Below are positions 43,668 through 53,933 of a stretch of 64,000 nucleotides of DNA, piece by piece. Where the stretch lies: positions 1,557,960 to 1,621,959 of the forward strand of contig AP018794.1 of assembly GCA_009731425.1 (NCBI GenBank), in the 5' to 3' direction. Below the pieces are notes generated by a model. That model had not been told where the DNA came from and did no database searches. It saw only the letters and a program-made list of their open reading frames with translations. Both the position numbers and the translations under genes were made by a program. Origin of the DNA: Lachnospiraceae bacterium KM106-2. Its GTDB lineage: Bacteria; Bacillota; Clostridia; Lachnospirales; Lachnospiraceae. Each line of letters begins with the position of its first letter. Within the stretch, counting starts at the first letter, position 1.

Positions 43668-45965
43668 CTACTGCTTCACAGCAGATGCGATTATTGTCAT
43701 TGCTCCTGATAAATGAAAGCTCTTATAATCATGAGGAAGAATGAAATGATCTCCCTTATGGATCAGCTGTCCGTTTATGAAGCCGTTTCCTTCGATCACG
43801 CTCATGATCATAAACGGAAGATTCATCTTATGTTCTTGTTCTCCCTTAACCAGGAATCTCCATACCATATAGGACTTACAATCGATCAATTCTTCCACGT
43901 TACTTCCAAAATAGGACTCAACCTTTTCATTCACATAATCCCGATGTGGTATCTGGATCACATCCATACTCTGTTTCAAATGAAGCTCTCTTGGTTTGCC
44001 ATTTTGTAGCCTATCATAATCATAGAGTCGATATGTGATATCACTGTTCTCCTGCGTTTCTAATAATAAGGTTCCCTCTTTGATCGCATGAACCGTTCCG
44101 GGGTTAATCTGAATCATATCCCCCTTATGAATGGGAATCTCCCTGATCAACTCTTTCCACTGTTTGTTCTCGATCATCTCCTTCAACTCTTCTCTTGTCT
44201 TTGCATGATGTCCGATGATGATCGTCGCATCCTTAGGACAATCTAATATGTACCAGCACTCCATTTTACCAAGAGATCCATTTTCATGGATTCTCGCATA
44301 CTCATCATCAGGATGTACTTGAATACTAAGATTGTGATTGGCATCGATGATCTTAACTAAGAGCGGAAATTGTTCTCCTTTCAGATTGCCAAACAACTCT
44401 CGATGTGTTGTATAAAGCTCCGATAATGTCATTCCTTGATAAGTCCCTTCTCTTATGAGACTAGATCCATGCTCGTGAGCGCAGACTGCCCAGCATTCGC
44501 CGGTTGTCTCGCTTGGGATCTCATAACCAAACTCATCTTTTAGACGCTTACCTCCCCAGATATTTTCTTTAAAGATCGGCTTAAGATGTAAAATTTCATT
44601 TCGCGCTTTCTTAAGAGATCCTCCATTACTTTCAATCACCTTCTGATACCAGAATCCAGAATCCTTCACAATTCGTTTTTGTGACTCAAAATCAACGTAA
44701 ACAAGTCCAAAGCGTGCCGAATACCCTTTATCCCATTCAAAATTATCTAATAAAGTCCAGACGAAGTATCCTCTGATATCAACACCAGACTCTACTGCTC
44801 GTTTTACTTCTACCAAATAACGATTTAAAAAGGTGATCCGATCGGGATCATGAACTCTTCCATCCATCGCGATCATATCGTGAACTGCTATGCCATTTTC
44901 GGTAATGAACATTGGCATCTTATATCGTTCATATAAAAATTTCGTTCCCCAGTACATACACTCTGGTGTCACCGGCCACCCTACCTGTGTCCGATCATAA
45001 CCACGTTTCCGCTCTACATACTCTGGCTCACCATTTCTTCCCGCACGAATCGTCACACCGTTATAGATATTCTGTCCCATAAAATCAAGTGGTTGATGGA
45101 TCAGTTCCATATCCTCTTTGGTAATCGTAGGAAGATAATCATGAAATTGCTGTAATCCCTCTTCTGGATAGGTTCCTAAAAATACAGGATCATTAAACCA
45201 ACTGACATTCCATGTCCACATACCTTCTTTTGGAATTGAAAAAAGATATCTACGTGCTGCTTCGATATCTTCCTTGGAGTTTGTTTCCGGCGATGCCATG
45301 CCGCAAGTTGGAGCATAGCCCACATATATTTTTTGTTTTGCATATTTTCTTAATTCGATGACTGCTTGCCCATGTGCCTTTAGTGCATTATGCGCCATAA
45401 GAAGGGTATCCTTTAGACCGGCTTTATATCCAGGAGCATTGCTTCCTTCTACATAGCCAATTCCGATAAAACACTCCGGTTCATTTAATGTAATGAAATT
45501 TTTCACTCGGTCAGAAAAATGCTCTGCCACGACTTTGGCGTACTCACCAAACCACTTCACACAATCTGGATTGAGCCATCCACCTTTCTTATGAAGTTCA
45601 TTTGGAAGATCCCAGTGAAACATCGTAAGATAAGGCTCAATCCCATTTGCAAGTAATTCATCGATCAAATGATCATAAAAATCAATTCCCGCCTGATTCA
45701 CATGTCCAATCCCATCCGGCAGGATTCTTGACCAGCTAAGAGAAAATCGATAGGCCTTAATTCCTAACTGTTTCATGATCGCGACATCTTCTTTATAGTG
45801 ATGGTAATGATCACACGTCACCTCACCGTCCTGACCTTCATAAATCTTTCCTTTCTCCTTACAAAAGACATCCCAGATACTCTCGCCTTTTCCATCTTCT
45901 TTGGCAGCTCCTTCAATCTGATAAGCGCTTGTAGCAACTCCCCATACAAAATCTTCTTTCAACAT
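43668..45965 (-). CDS. Fusion of GH1 beta-glycosidase and phosphomannose isomerase
   Basis: 765 residues from the ATG 6 nt after GGGGAG. Residues 1-450 are a complete GH1 enzyme with acid/base E162 in TLNEPE and nucleophile E356 in FITENG. Residues 457-765 are a class I mannose-6-phosphate isomerase (KPIFKENIWGG start; zinc ligands Q549, H551, E569, H626). Each half is of normal length, so both are probably active. The pair would release sugar from beta-glycosides and convert mannose 6-phosphate to fructose 6-phosphate. No signal peptide; cytoplasmic. Confidence 0.92.
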   Translation of the reverse strand: MLKEDFVWGVATSAYQIEGAAKEDGKGESIWDVFCKEKGKIYEGQDGEVTCDHYHHYKEDVAIMKQLGIKAYRFSLSWSRILPDGIGHVNQAGIDFYDHLIDELLANGIEPYLTMFHWDLPNELHKKGGWLNPDCVKWFGEYAKVVAEHFSDRVKNFITLNEPECFIGIGYVEGSNAPGYKAGLKDTLLMAHNALKAHGQAVIELRKYAKQKIYVGYAPTCGMASPETNSKEDIEAARRYLFSIPKEGMWTWNVSWFNDPVFLGTYPEEGLQQFHDYLPTITKEDMELIHQPLDFMGQNIYNGVTIRAGRNGEPEYVERKRGYDRTQVGWPVTPECMYWGTKFLYERYKMPMFITENGIAVHDMIAMDGRVHDPDRITFLNRYLVEVKRAVESGVDIRGYFVWTLLDNFEWDKGYSARFGLVYVDFESQKRIVKDSGFWYQKVIESNGGSLKKARNEILHLKPIFKENIWGGKRLKDEFGYEIPSETTGECWAVCAHEHGSSLIREGTYQGMTLSELYTTHRELFGNLKGEQFPLLVKIIDANHNLSIQVHPDDEYARIHENGSLGKMECWYILDCPKDATIIIGHHAKTREELKEMIENKQWKELIREIPIHKGDMIQINPGTVHAIKEGTLLLETQENSDITYRLYDYDRLQNGKPRELHLKQSMDVIQIPHRDYVNEKVESYFGSNVEELIDCKSYMVWRFLVKGEQEHKMNLPFMIMSVIEGNGFINGQLIHKGDHFILPHDYKSFHLSGAMTIIASAVKQ

Positions 45966-45982
45966 AACCTTCTCCCCTCTCC

Positions 45983-47080
45983 TTAGTGAGAACCAATGAG
46001 CGATACAAGGTAAAATGGACACTGATCATTCTCATGGCTTTCTATGATTCGAATTGTTACCAGATGCTTTCCCATCGGCAGATTACTTGCAAGATTCTGT
46101 AAATATAAGCAATCTCCCCAATCTTCATCAAAATTAGCATCTAACTTGATCTTGTGCTCTTCCTCTCCATCGATTACAGCCTCCGCGATCGGAGCCGGCT
46201 TATGAATTGTCTTACGATACTGAACTGCCAGTTCCGTTCCTTCTATTTCAAATTGGATCAAAGCTCCTTCTTTTGTAGCTGTCCATCCTTTCTTAAAAAA
46301 CTCTGTGATAGAATCCTGACGACTATGATCGATGCTAAATTGCTCTAATACAGGCGAGCTATTATAATTTTGGTATCTTTTTGAATTCTCATATCGATTC
46401 TTTGTAACTGGGTCCTGTAACCATTTTGGAACCGTTTCCTCCTGTTCCACCTCTTTATATACGCATTCTAAAAAGTTTGTAATAGCACCAGCTACCAAGG
46501 CATGCCCTTTATCATTAGGATGTAGATCATCCGGTGTGATCTCTCTTGCTGGTATACTGCCTTCTTTCACTTTTCCATAAATCGCCTCTTTCATACTGAT
46601 ACTTGGTAAGTCGTAGGCTCGGCCGATCTCGGTATGGATCTGGTGTGCTCTCGTCTTACCGTCATACCGAACATTATGGATCAACATGACCGCAGGATCC
46701 GTTTCATAGGATACGATCTTACGAACCAGTCCTTCATAGGTTTCTTTAAAAAAGTCTGTGTTCTCATCATTGACACTAAATTCAATGCCCACAAAATCAG
46801 GTCGATAGCATAATAGATCACTTTCTGCTCTCGCTACACCAAATTGAGAGGTAGTTCCTCCGATCCCTGCATTCACATAATGAATCTTTGCTTTGGGGAA
46901 CTTCTTTACCCACCATTTATAAACCAAATAGGCATAGCAAGTCGCAGATGTGCTTGAGAGGGATCCCATTGTGATCGATCCCCCGATAAAGCCTAAAGTT
47001 ATCTCTTCCCCTGCCATACAGCGTTTCATACATTTTTTCAGTCGATATAGATTCCCTCTATTTTCTAATCCCTCTATCAT
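45983..47080 (-). CDS. SGNH esterase, CE17-like mannan acetylesterase
   Basis: 365 residues. The N-terminal SGNH domain has the nucleophile in GFIGGSITMG (S35), IGGTTSQ, SVNDEN and the catalytic pair in DDLHPNDKGH (about 190). The C-terminal part (about 235-365) is a beta-rich region that fits a CBM35-like module. GGSIT in place of the usual GDS, plus this layout and the mannan context, matches the CE17 2-O-acetyl-mannan esterases as I remember them. GGGAGG is 7 nt from the ATG. Intracellular (no signal peptide). Confidence 0.8.
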   Translation of the reverse strand: MIEGLENRGNLYRLKKCMKRCMAGEEITLGFIGGSITMGSLSSTSATCYAYLVYKWWVKKFPKAKIHYVNAGIGGTTSQFGVARAESDLLCYRPDFVGIEFSVNDENTDFFKETYEGLVRKIVSYETDPAVMLIHNVRYDGKTRAHQIHTEIGRAYDLPSISMKEAIYGKVKEGSIPAREITPDDLHPNDKGHALVAGAITNFLECVYKEVEQEETVPKWLQDPVTKNRYENSKRYQNYNSSPVLEQFSIDHSRQDSITEFFKKGWTATKEGALIQFEIEGTELAVQYRKTIHKPAPIAEAVIDGEEEHKIKLDANFDEDWGDCLYLQNLASNLPMGKHLVTIRIIESHENDQCPFYLVSLIGSH

Positions 47081-47082
47081 TT

Positions 47083-49302
47083 TTAGTCCTCCCAAATTTT
47101 CTCACCAAGACTATCAATATATGCAGCTAGTTCATCAGACATCTGTTTTGCCTCAGGAATTCTGATATGACCTGGTGTGCCAGTTCCATTCTTGGAATAT
47201 AGGAAATGGTGTATCTTTGCATCCTCTAATTTCTGACAGACTTCTTCAATCGATCGATCCCAATTAGGATCATGTTCTAAGATGGTCGTCGCTAAAATGA
47301 TGGTTGCCTCTTTATAAACGGCTCTTAATGTCTCTATGAACATCTGATAATGTCTTCTCCAGTGCTTAGAGATTTCACTGTCGTAATTGTCTGCCATATA
47401 GTCGATGGGATGATTATCATTCTGTCCGATGGCAACGATCACTACTTGTGGTGTGTAATTGCTAAACTCCCATGACGATAGTTCTCCTAGCTCTTTACTA
47501 TATTGAATCTTGTCATAGATACTCTCCATGCCCACATAAGACGGTGCACCAAACCAACCACTCTTATCTAATAATGCAGCACCTCCTTGTGAGGTATCAT
47601 GAAGTTCTGCTCCAAGCTTTCTTGCGGTCATCCATGCATAAGAATAATAGCTGTTAGAATATTCCCCGTTATGCTCTGGATCCACCTTCCCGACATATTC
47701 CACCGCCTCAGATACTTCACCTGCAGAAACAGAATCGCCAAATACTTCAATCCTTCTATTCGGTCTCTTTGGTGGCTCACATAAAACGGCATCCTCATCT
47801 AAGATCAGTCCATCTATTGTGATCATATGACTTGCATCCATCCGCTTGAAGATAAGCAGATTGTGTTCTTTCTCCTCAAGCCCCTCTCCTAAAGTAATGC
47901 AGGTCATTCCCTCCTGTGGCAGGAGCACCTTATCTTGCTTCCCATCTAAGATAAAACCAAGATAGTTATTCCAATATGCCCTCTTATTAGTTAGCAACAG
48001 CTTTACTTTCGTACCCGTAAAGGTAATGCGAAGGGAGCTTGCCGGAAATACCATTTTCGGATATAAGGGATCTGCAAAATCAATTCTTCCTGTATATTGA
48101 ATCTTTGGATCATCTGAATGAATAAATTGTTCTTTCGGCTGTTTTAAGAACTCTAGATTTTTTTTGATCAGCTGGCAGCGCTGTTTCACACAATCGACAG
48201 ACCGTAAGGGATCCTCTGGTGTGGAAAAGACGAAATCCATCAGCTTCTCCACCGTAGTCGTTGCCACATGCATTCTCGTATCGCTTGAGGCATAATAGAT
48301 AAAGACTTCTCCCTTCTCATTTGCGATCGCACCATTTGTGAAGACCACATTTGAGACATCACCGATCCTCTCTTCTCCTCTTGGACCGATCAGTAAACCA
48401 GAAGGTTCTGCGATAACCTTCGATGGATCATTCAGATCCGTTGCGAATGCATAGATCACATACCGAAGCCCTGCTGCCGTATTTCTTACTCCATGTGCAA
48501 TATGGATCCATCCTTTTGGTGTCTTGATCGGAACCGCTCCAGCTCCATTTTTCGCCTCTGTGATCGTATGATATTTTCGTTTGCTCGTAATGATCTCTTC
48601 ATCGATCACCGCGTGTTCCATATCCTCGCATAGACCAAAGCCAATGCCGCCTCCGGATCCTGTCTCGATAAAATCATCCATCGGTCTTGTATAAAAGGCA
48701 TACTTTCCATGAACAAATTCCGGATGCAGCACAACATTTCTTTGTTGTGGGGATTGTAAGGTACGTAGATTATCCAGGCGCTCCCAATGCTTTAGATCTT
48801 TAGTTCTAACGATACCGGCTGCTGCATTGGCTGCCGAAAGATCCATACTATTCGTATCTTTACTTTCCGAGCAGAAGATCCCATAGACATATCCGTCCTC
48901 ATGCTTTGTCAGTCTCATATCATAGACATTCGTCTCCTCTTTACACGTGTCCGGAAGAAGAATCGGATAATCTAAGAAATGAAATCCATCGATGCCATTA
49001 TCACTTTTCGCTACACCAAAGAAGGATTTCCGATCATTTCCCTCAATCCGTGCCACTAGATAATAACTTCCATTTAGTTCAATCGCACCCGCATTAAATA
49101 CGGCATTCACACCTAATCGTTCCATAAAGTAAGGATTACTCTCTGGATTCAGATCATATCTCCAGCTCAGAGGAATATGATCTCTTGTCAAAACAGGATA
49201 TTCATAGCGATCAAAGATTCCATTGTAAAAATCTGCCTTTTTATTTTTTCGATTCCATAATTGTTCTTGCTTTTCTTTTTCTCTATAATAGTTAGGATTC
49301 AA
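47083..49302 (-). CDS. Fusion of GH130_1 phosphorylase and CE2 esterase
   Basis: About 740 residues. Residues 1-390 are GH130 subfamily 1 (mannosylglucose phosphorylase type), with catalytic Asp in YDMRL (about 128) and the phosphate-site region [15 protein letters not shown]. Residues 390-515 are a beta-sandwich and about 515-740 an SGNH domain with nucleophile Ser in FGDSVSAGE (about 524) and His in TPGHIRIPE, together the CE2 acetylesterase layout. Each part is of family length. I chose the TTG at 49302, 8 nt after GAGAGG; a GTG at 49311 touches that site. It overlaps the epimerase gene. Confidence 0.9.
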   Translation of the reverse strand: MNPNYYREKEKQEQLWNRKNKKADFYNGIFDRYEYPVLTRDHIPLSWRYDLNPESNPYFMERLGVNAVFNAGAIELNGSYYLVARIEGNDRKSFFGVAKSDNGIDGFHFLDYPILLPDTCKEETNVYDMRLTKHEDGYVYGIFCSESKDTNSMDLSAANAAAGIVRTKDLKHWERLDNLRTLQSPQQRNVVLHPEFVHGKYAFYTRPMDDFIETGSGGGIGFGLCEDMEHAVIDEEIITSKRKYHTITEAKNGAGAVPIKTPKGWIHIAHGVRNTAAGLRYVIYAFATDLNDPSKVIAEPSGLLIGPRGEERIGDVSNVVFTNGAIANEKGEVFIYYASSDTRMHVATTTVEKLMDFVFSTPEDPLRSVDCVKQRCQLIKKNLEFLKQPKEQFIHSDDPKIQYTGRIDFADPLYPKMVFPASSLRITFTGTKVKLLLTNKRAYWNNYLGFILDGKQDKVLLPQEGMTCITLGEGLEEKEHNLLIFKRMDASHMITIDGLILDEDAVLCEPPKRPNRRIEVFGDSVSAGEVSEAVEYVGKVDPEHNGEYSNSYYSYAWMTARKLGAELHDTSQGGAALLDKSGWFGAPSYVGMESIYDKIQYSKELGELSSWEFSNYTPQVVIVAIGQNDNHPIDYMADNYDSEISKHWRRHYQMFIETLRAVYKEATIILATTILEHDPNWDRSIEEVCQKLEDAKIHHFLYSKNGTGTPGHIRIPEAKQMSDELAAYIDSLGEKIWED

Positions 49303-50470
49303 AGTTGACACCTCTCTTTATGATCTCCATACACATTCTTCCGTTGTGATATGGGCATTTCCATGGTTCCACGATTGGCTGCCTTGTCGTCGGTCTTCCT
49401 TCTTTATCAACGCACCAGAACCATTCCGAGCCAGCGCGCTTATCAACCATATATTCTTTAATAAAGTTCCAGACATCATAGGATGCTTTCAGATATTTCA
49501 TCTCTTCCGGCTGCTTCTGATAGGCATTTAGAAAACCGATCACAGTCTCCGCCTGCACCCACCAAATTCTTGTCGTATCATCCACGCCCTTTTCACATTC
49601 ATTTAATAACGAATGGTTCACATAGGCCCGTTCATAGATCTTCTCTGCTAATGCTTTCGTGATCTCAGACATCTTCTTCTGATACACAGGATCTCCTAAG
49701 ACTTCACATCCTCGATCAACTAACCAAGAAGTCTCAATATCATGACCATAAGAATGAAGGTCAATGAGACTATTCCACGTCCGATCAAAGAATACCTCCT
49801 GTCTTCTTAACTCTGGGTTATATACTTTTCCAGCGATCGTATCCATCATGGCACGAATCCGTTCTCCAACTTCCTTATCTTTCGTAACTCGGTATAATTC
49901 TGTATATCCTTCCAACACATGAAGGAGGGTATTCATCGTCTTTTCTGCCATGACACCATTCTCTGATAATTTCTCATTGGATACCGGATGAAAAGTTCGA
50001 TCAAAAGCCTCTAGATATCCGTATTCATCGGTGCAATGCTCTTCGATGATATGATAAATGCTCCACGCCATCTCTAGCGCTTCTTGATTACCAGAAGCAT
50101 CGTAATAAGAAGCCAGCGCATAGATTGCAAATGCCTGATTATAGGTATGCTTTGTACTATCATTTACTGTGCCATCATAATTACAAGACCAATAGATTCC
50201 TCCATTTTCTTGATCGATGCAATGCTCTTTCAAAAATGTATATGCGTGCTCCGCTTCCTTTAAGCAGCTCTCATCCCCAAGCGTCATATAAGCATTCGAA
50301 AAGAACCATAAGATCCGACTGTTTAAAATACAGCCTTTCACTGCCTTTTTATCTAGCTTCAGATCAAAATCTAAATAGCCATAAAATCCTCCATACTCTT
50401 TGTCATGCATCCCTTTCCAAAAAGGAATGATCTTATTTGTTAAATGGTCTGTTACCTCTTTCATAAACAT
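49292..50470 (-). CDS. N-acylglucosamine/cellobiose 2-epimerase family protein (mannobiose epimerase)
   Basis: 392 residues of an (alpha/alpha)6 barrel. It has [30 protein letters not shown] with a catalytic His, and the C-terminal [15 protein letters not shown] with the second. The family epimerises the reducing-end glucose or mannose of disaccharides; in mannan loci it turns mannobiose into mannosylglucose, the substrate of GH130_1, and here it sits next to a GH130_1 gene. The gene has GAGGTGA before the start. A terminator-like hairpin separates it from the GH130_2 gene upstream. Confidence 0.9.
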   Translation of the reverse strand: MFMKEVTDHLTNKIIPFWKGMHDKEYGGFYGYLDFDLKLDKKAVKGCILNSRILWFFSNAYMTLGDESCLKEAEHAYTFLKEHCIDQENGGIYWSCNYDGTVNDSTKHTYNQAFAIYALASYYDASGNQEALEMAWSIYHIIEEHCTDEYGYLEAFDRTFHPVSNEKLSENGVMAEKTMNTLLHVLEGYTELYRVTKDKEVGERIRAMMDTIAGKVYNPELRRQEVFFDRTWNSLIDLHSYGHDIETSWLVDRGCEVLGDPVYQKKMSEITKALAEKIYERAYVNHSLLNECEKGVDDTTRIWWVQAETVIGFLNAYQKQPEEMKYLKASYDVWNFIKEYMVDKRAGSEWFWCVDKEGRPTTRQPIVEPWKCPYHNGRMCMEIIKRGVNFES

Positions 50471-50504
50471 TCTTTCACCTCATTTTTATTGTCCCTTATA
50501 GGAG

Positions 50505-50538
50505 AAAAAGCTTTGCTTGATTGCCGCAAAGCTTTTTT
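50505..50538. terminator. Hairpin terminator between GH130_2 and epimerase genes
   Basis: AAAAAGCTTTGC (50505-50516) pairs with the reverse arm at 50526-50537, with T-rich ends on both strands. It may partly stop transcription inside the operon and lower expression of the downstream genes. Confidence 0.65.
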
Positions 50539-50543
50539 GATTG

Positions 50544-51557
50544 TTAACGTCTTCCGATTTCTGTATCTGTTGTCGTTACTACACTATGTGATTTTATGTA
50601 CTCTGTTATCTCATCAAGTTTTGTAAATGCAAGTGCCACATAACTATCTGCTGCACCGTAATAAATAGCGATCCTGCCATCTTTGGGATCACAGATGGTT
50701 GCGCACGGGAAGCAGACGTTAGGAACAAATCCTCTTTCCTCATACCACTCCTCTGGGGTGATCAGGAAATTCTCACAACGATATTTCACAATACTTGGAT
50801 TCTCAAGATCTAAGATTGCTCCACCGATGCTATAGACATAACCATTGCAAGTTCCCGAAACGCCGTGATAAAATAAGAGCCATCCATCATCTGTCTCAAT
50901 GGGTGCAGCGCCTCCGCCGATCTTAAGAGACTCCCACCATTCACTTCCCTTGCTCATTACATGTCTATGTCTTCCCCAATAAACCATATCCGGACTTTCA
51001 CTTAGGAAGATATCTCCAAATGGGGTATGACCACTGTCACTTGGTCTCGATAGCAGCATAAACTTACCATGGATCTTTCTAGGGAATAACACGGCATTTC
51101 GATTAAATGGCAAAAATGGATTCTCAATTCGTACGAATGTCTTAAAATCCGTTGTCTTTGCGATTCCGATCGCGGCTCCATAGAAATCCTGGCACCAAAT
51201 GATATAATAGGTATCCTCTACTCTGACTAATCGTGGATCATAAGCATATAAAGGCATAAATTCATGTCCCTCTTCATCAACAAAAGGGATCTTATTCTCA
51301 TCAAAATTCCAATGGATTGCATCTTTACTTCTTCCTAGATAAATATAAGGGATCCCATTGGCCTGTTCTCCACGAAATACTCCGATAAACTCATCTTGAT
51401 AAGGAACAACTGCTGAATTAAAGATCCTTGCCACACCTTTCGCCGGATTTCTTCCGATAATGGGATTCTCACGATATCTCCAAATGGGTGCATTTACAAT
51501 ATTGTCAGGCTTTTCCTGCCAAGGCATAGTTTTAATTGGTGGTGCGATTATTTTCAT
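50544..51557 (-). CDS. GH130_2 mannooligosaccharide phosphorylase
   Basis: 337 residues of a five-bladed propeller. The catalytic Asp is D107 in YAYDPRLV. RGEQANGIPYIYLGRS, PFNRNAVLFPRKI and GGGAAPIETDDGWLLFYHGV are typical for subfamily 2, which phosphorolyses beta-1,4-manno-oligosaccharides to mannose 1-phosphate. It is not signal-anchored, so it acts in the cytoplasm. It lies just after the two permeases, as expected in this type of locus. Confidence 0.9.
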   Translation of the reverse strand: MKIIAPPIKTMPWQEKPDNIVNAPIWRYRENPIIGRNPAKGVARIFNSAVVPYQDEFIGVFRGEQANGIPYIYLGRSKDAIHWNFDENKIPFVDEEGHEFMPLYAYDPRLVRVEDTYYIIWCQDFYGAAIGIAKTTDFKTFVRIENPFLPFNRNAVLFPRKIHGKFMLLSRPSDSGHTPFGDIFLSESPDMVYWGRHRHVMSKGSEWWESLKIGGGAAPIETDDGWLLFYHGVSGTCNGYVYSIGGAILDLENPSIVKYRCENFLITPEEWYEERGFVPNVCFPCATICDPKDGRIAIYYGAADSYVALAFTKLDEITEYIKSHSVVTTTDTEIGRR

Positions 51558-51596
51558 ATTAATTCTCCTTTTCTTCTATAAGATGATAGTAACAGG

Positions 51597-52442
51597 TCAG
51601 CCTTTGACTGCCCCTTGTGTCAGACCACTGTAAATTTGTTTCTGGCATACAATAAAGATGATCAGTGCGGGCAGCATGGTGATGATTACGCCTGCACAAA
51701 TATAGTTATACTGATTGCCAAGAGGTCCGGTAAATTTAAACAATGATGTCGCTACTGTTACAAGTGACGTCTTATCCTGCAGATACAGATTTGCCATATA
51801 ATATTCGTTATACGTTCCAACGCCTTTTAAGATCATGCAAGTTACGATCGCTGGTTTTAATAAAGGTAATAGGATCTTAAAAAAGACCCCAAAATATGTA
51901 CATCCATCCATGATCGCTGATTCATCTAGCGATACCGGGATATTCTCAAAGAATTGAATGAAGATATAAATCGACATAACATCGGTTCCCATCATCAAGA
52001 TAATATAGCCAATCAGCGTATTGATCAGATTCAGATCATGCATGATCTGATATACGGATACTTGCATTGCGATACCTGGCAGTAAGGTTGCAAACAAAAA
52101 CAAATCTCGTACCAGTTTGTTCCCTGGGAACTTAAACCGGCTCAATACATAGGCCAGCATGGACCCGATCAAGATGGAACCGATCAGTACACAAACGAGA
52201 ATGATCAGTGAATTCAAGAAAGCCGTTGACATATTAGCCTGCTTCCATGCACCGGTAAAGTTGTCAAAATTCAGCCAGTTCTCCGGTAATGTCATGACAT
52301 TCGTCGATGCATATTCTTTCTTTGATTTAAATGCTGTGATGACACAAGAGACAACCGGCAGCAATGCGATAAAAGATGCCAGGATCAAAGTAAAATATTT
52401 AAATACTTTCCATATAGTTTTTTTCGTTTTTGCAAGATTCAT
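51597..52442 (-). CDS. ABC sugar transporter permease (MalG-like)
   Basis: 281 residues with six transmembrane helices. It has the binding-protein-dependent permease loop ESAIMDGCTYFGVFFKILLPL (EAA-like, about 174). It overlaps the first permease gene by 4 nt (ATGA), so they are coupled and form a heterodimer. Together with the binding lipoprotein at 38.5 kb it would import manno-oligosaccharides. The ATPase is not in the window. Confidence 0.93.
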   Translation of the reverse strand: MNLAKTKKTIWKVFKYFTLILASFIALLPVVSCVITAFKSKKEYASTNVMTLPENWLNFDNFTGAWKQANMSTAFLNSLIILVCVLIGSILIGSMLAYVLSRFKFPGNKLVRDLFLFATLLPGIAMQVSVYQIMHDLNLINTLIGYIILMMGTDVMSIYIFIQFFENIPVSLDESAIMDGCTYFGVFFKILLPLLKPAIVTCMILKGVGTYNEYYMANLYLQDKTSLVTVATSLFKFTGPLGNQYNYICAGVIITMLPALIIFIVCQKQIYSGLTQGAVKG

Positions 52443-53446
52443 AGCGCGGCTCCTTTCTGCTGTTTTTTGAATAATTTTCGTTGCTTTCGAATCATTTTCG
52501 CCTCTTCAAATTCATCATCTTTGCCAAATAGCTTATTCATAATGACTTTCTGAAGGACCGTTGCCAGTACGATAATGCCAAATAATACGATTGCCATTGC
52601 AGATGCAAGGCCAACTTTCTGACTTGTATGAGCGATCTTATTCATGATGACAAAATAGGTTCCTGTTCCAAATTCACCACCGGTGATAACATATGGTGGC
52701 TCGAATGCACTTAATGAACCAGTAATGGAAAGGATGATATTAAGGACAAGGATCTTTTTAATATTTGGTAGGGTGATATAACGGAACTTACTAAATCCAC
52801 TTGCTCCATCGATTGCGGCTGCTTCATACATGGATGAATCGACGGACATGATGGCACCGATGAAAAGTACCATATTTTGACCTAAATAACGCCATATGGA
52901 CGTTGCCGCTAATGAAAAGTTATTAATACTGGTATCTTTTAGCCAGTAGGGCAAATGATTCAGATCAAAACCGATCCAGCTGAGAACAGTATCTAATACA
53001 AATCCTCTTGTATAGAAAAATTTAAAGATAAAACCAACTGCGATACCACAAATTAAGTAAGGGAAGAAAATGAATCCCTTAAAGAAATTTCCTCCTCGCA
53101 TTCTGGTACTTAAGATCGAGGCAAAATAAAGAGCGACTGATAATTGGATAAATGCGGCTCCAATGTAATAAAGGCTTAACCAAAGTGCTTTAAAACAATC
53201 ATCTCTTCGGAAAACATCTACATAATTCTTCATCCCGACATATTGCCTGTCACCTATGTATTTCATCTTGTAAAAACTAAATTTAAACATTTCAACAAAT
53301 GGAAAATAAGTAAAGAGAAACAACAAGGTCAATGGAATGATCATAAAGGTAATAATGACTAATACTCTCTGCCCCTTCCCACTCTTGATCCATTTTAGTA
53401 AGTTAAATGGCTTCTTTTTTACTCCCGTCTGCGATTCTACTATCAT
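52439..53446 (-). CDS. ABC sugar transporter permease (MalF-like)
   Basis: 335 residues with six transmembrane helices and the loop EAAAIDGASGFSKFRYITLP (about 206-226). It is the first gene of the operon running to the ROK/Nudix gene. AAAGGAGGAGG stands 6 nt before the ATG, the strongest ribosome site in the window. The C-terminal tail is rich in Lys/Arg/Gln. Confidence 0.93.
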   Translation of the reverse strand: MIVESQTGVKKKPFNLLKWIKSGKGQRVLVIITFMIIPLTLLFLFTYFPFVEMFKFSFYKMKYIGDRQYVGMKNYVDVFRRDDCFKALWLSLYYIGAAFIQLSVALYFASILSTRMRGGNFFKGFIFFPYLICGIAVGFIFKFFYTRGFVLDTVLSWIGFDLNHLPYWLKDTSINNFSLAATSIWRYLGQNMVLFIGAIMSVDSSMYEAAAIDGASGFSKFRYITLPNIKKILVLNIILSITGSLSAFEPPYVITGGEFGTGTYFVIMNKIAHTSQKVGLASAMAIVLFGIIVLATVLQKVIMNKLFGKDDEFEEAKMIRKQRKLFKKQQKGAAL

Positions 53447-53766
53447 GTGAACCTCCTCCTTTGATTTTTGCAGGATATTCCCACCCCCAACTTATTTCTT
53501 ACAATTAATTTAATTTGTATCATAAGCTAAATTAGGTTTTTTTACTTTATATTTATTCTATATCCAAAGCTTTTTTTAGTCATCATCCTATATTGCATTA
53601 AATATAAAGATATTGCATCTTTTATTACATTTGGCTATATATTTGAAATATGGCAAGATTTTTTATGCATATTGACTTGTATTTATTGAATATACGACGT
53701 TTTTTTACTCTCCGTTTAAGTTTCCTTATTAAACATTAACTTAATTACCTTTATCATTTTGTACAC

Positions 53767-53793
53767 AAAAAAAAAGGAATCTTTCGATTCCTT
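53767..53793 (-). terminator. Rho-independent terminator, distal copy
   Basis: AAGGAATC (53774-53781) pairs with GATTCCTT (53786-53793) around TTTC. On the minus strand nine T follow. The same stem and loop recur at 53934-53962. Confidence 0.85.
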
Positions 53794-53801
53794 CTAACGA
53801 A

Positions 53802-53851
53802 TATAGGCATTTACTGTTCTCCCTCCTAGTACTTTCTAGGGGAGAGGTATG
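53802..53851 (-). other. Conserved 50-nt element before a terminator (copy 2)
   Basis: Plus-strand order: TATAGGCATTTACT, then CCTAG (53825-53829), six bases, CTAGG (53836-53840) and GGAGAGGTATG. It matches the element at 9383-9431 (TATAGACATTTACT, CCCTAG, CTAGGGG, AGTTATG). On the minus strand it precedes a terminator in both places. CTCCC and GGGAG extend the stem to about 10 bp here. Confidence 0.5.
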
Positions 53852-53853
53852 CA

Positions 53854-53933
53854 CGAGCGAATGCTAGGCATTCAGTTTGATAACTGGATGAAAGGTGCCT
53901 TTCATCCAAGCTTGTCGACATAGTCGACAAGCT
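53854..53933 (-). ncRNA. Chain of short perfect hairpins (candidate structured RNA or repeat)
   Basis: Four hairpins stand nearly end to end: GAATGC/GCATTC (53859-53873), CAGTT/AACTG (53873-53886), GGATGAAAGG/CCTTTCATCC (53886-53907) and AGCTTGTCGAC/GTCGACAAGCT (53909-53933). They lie between two near-identical terminators, after the 50-nt element. No coding frame fits. No known RNA class was recognised. Confidence 0.45.

Noticed and set aside
53447..53760. Specific promoter or LacI operator for the permease operon
   Set aside because: The region is so AT-rich that several -10-like boxes occur, none with a good -35; no clear palindrome shared with the LacI promoter.
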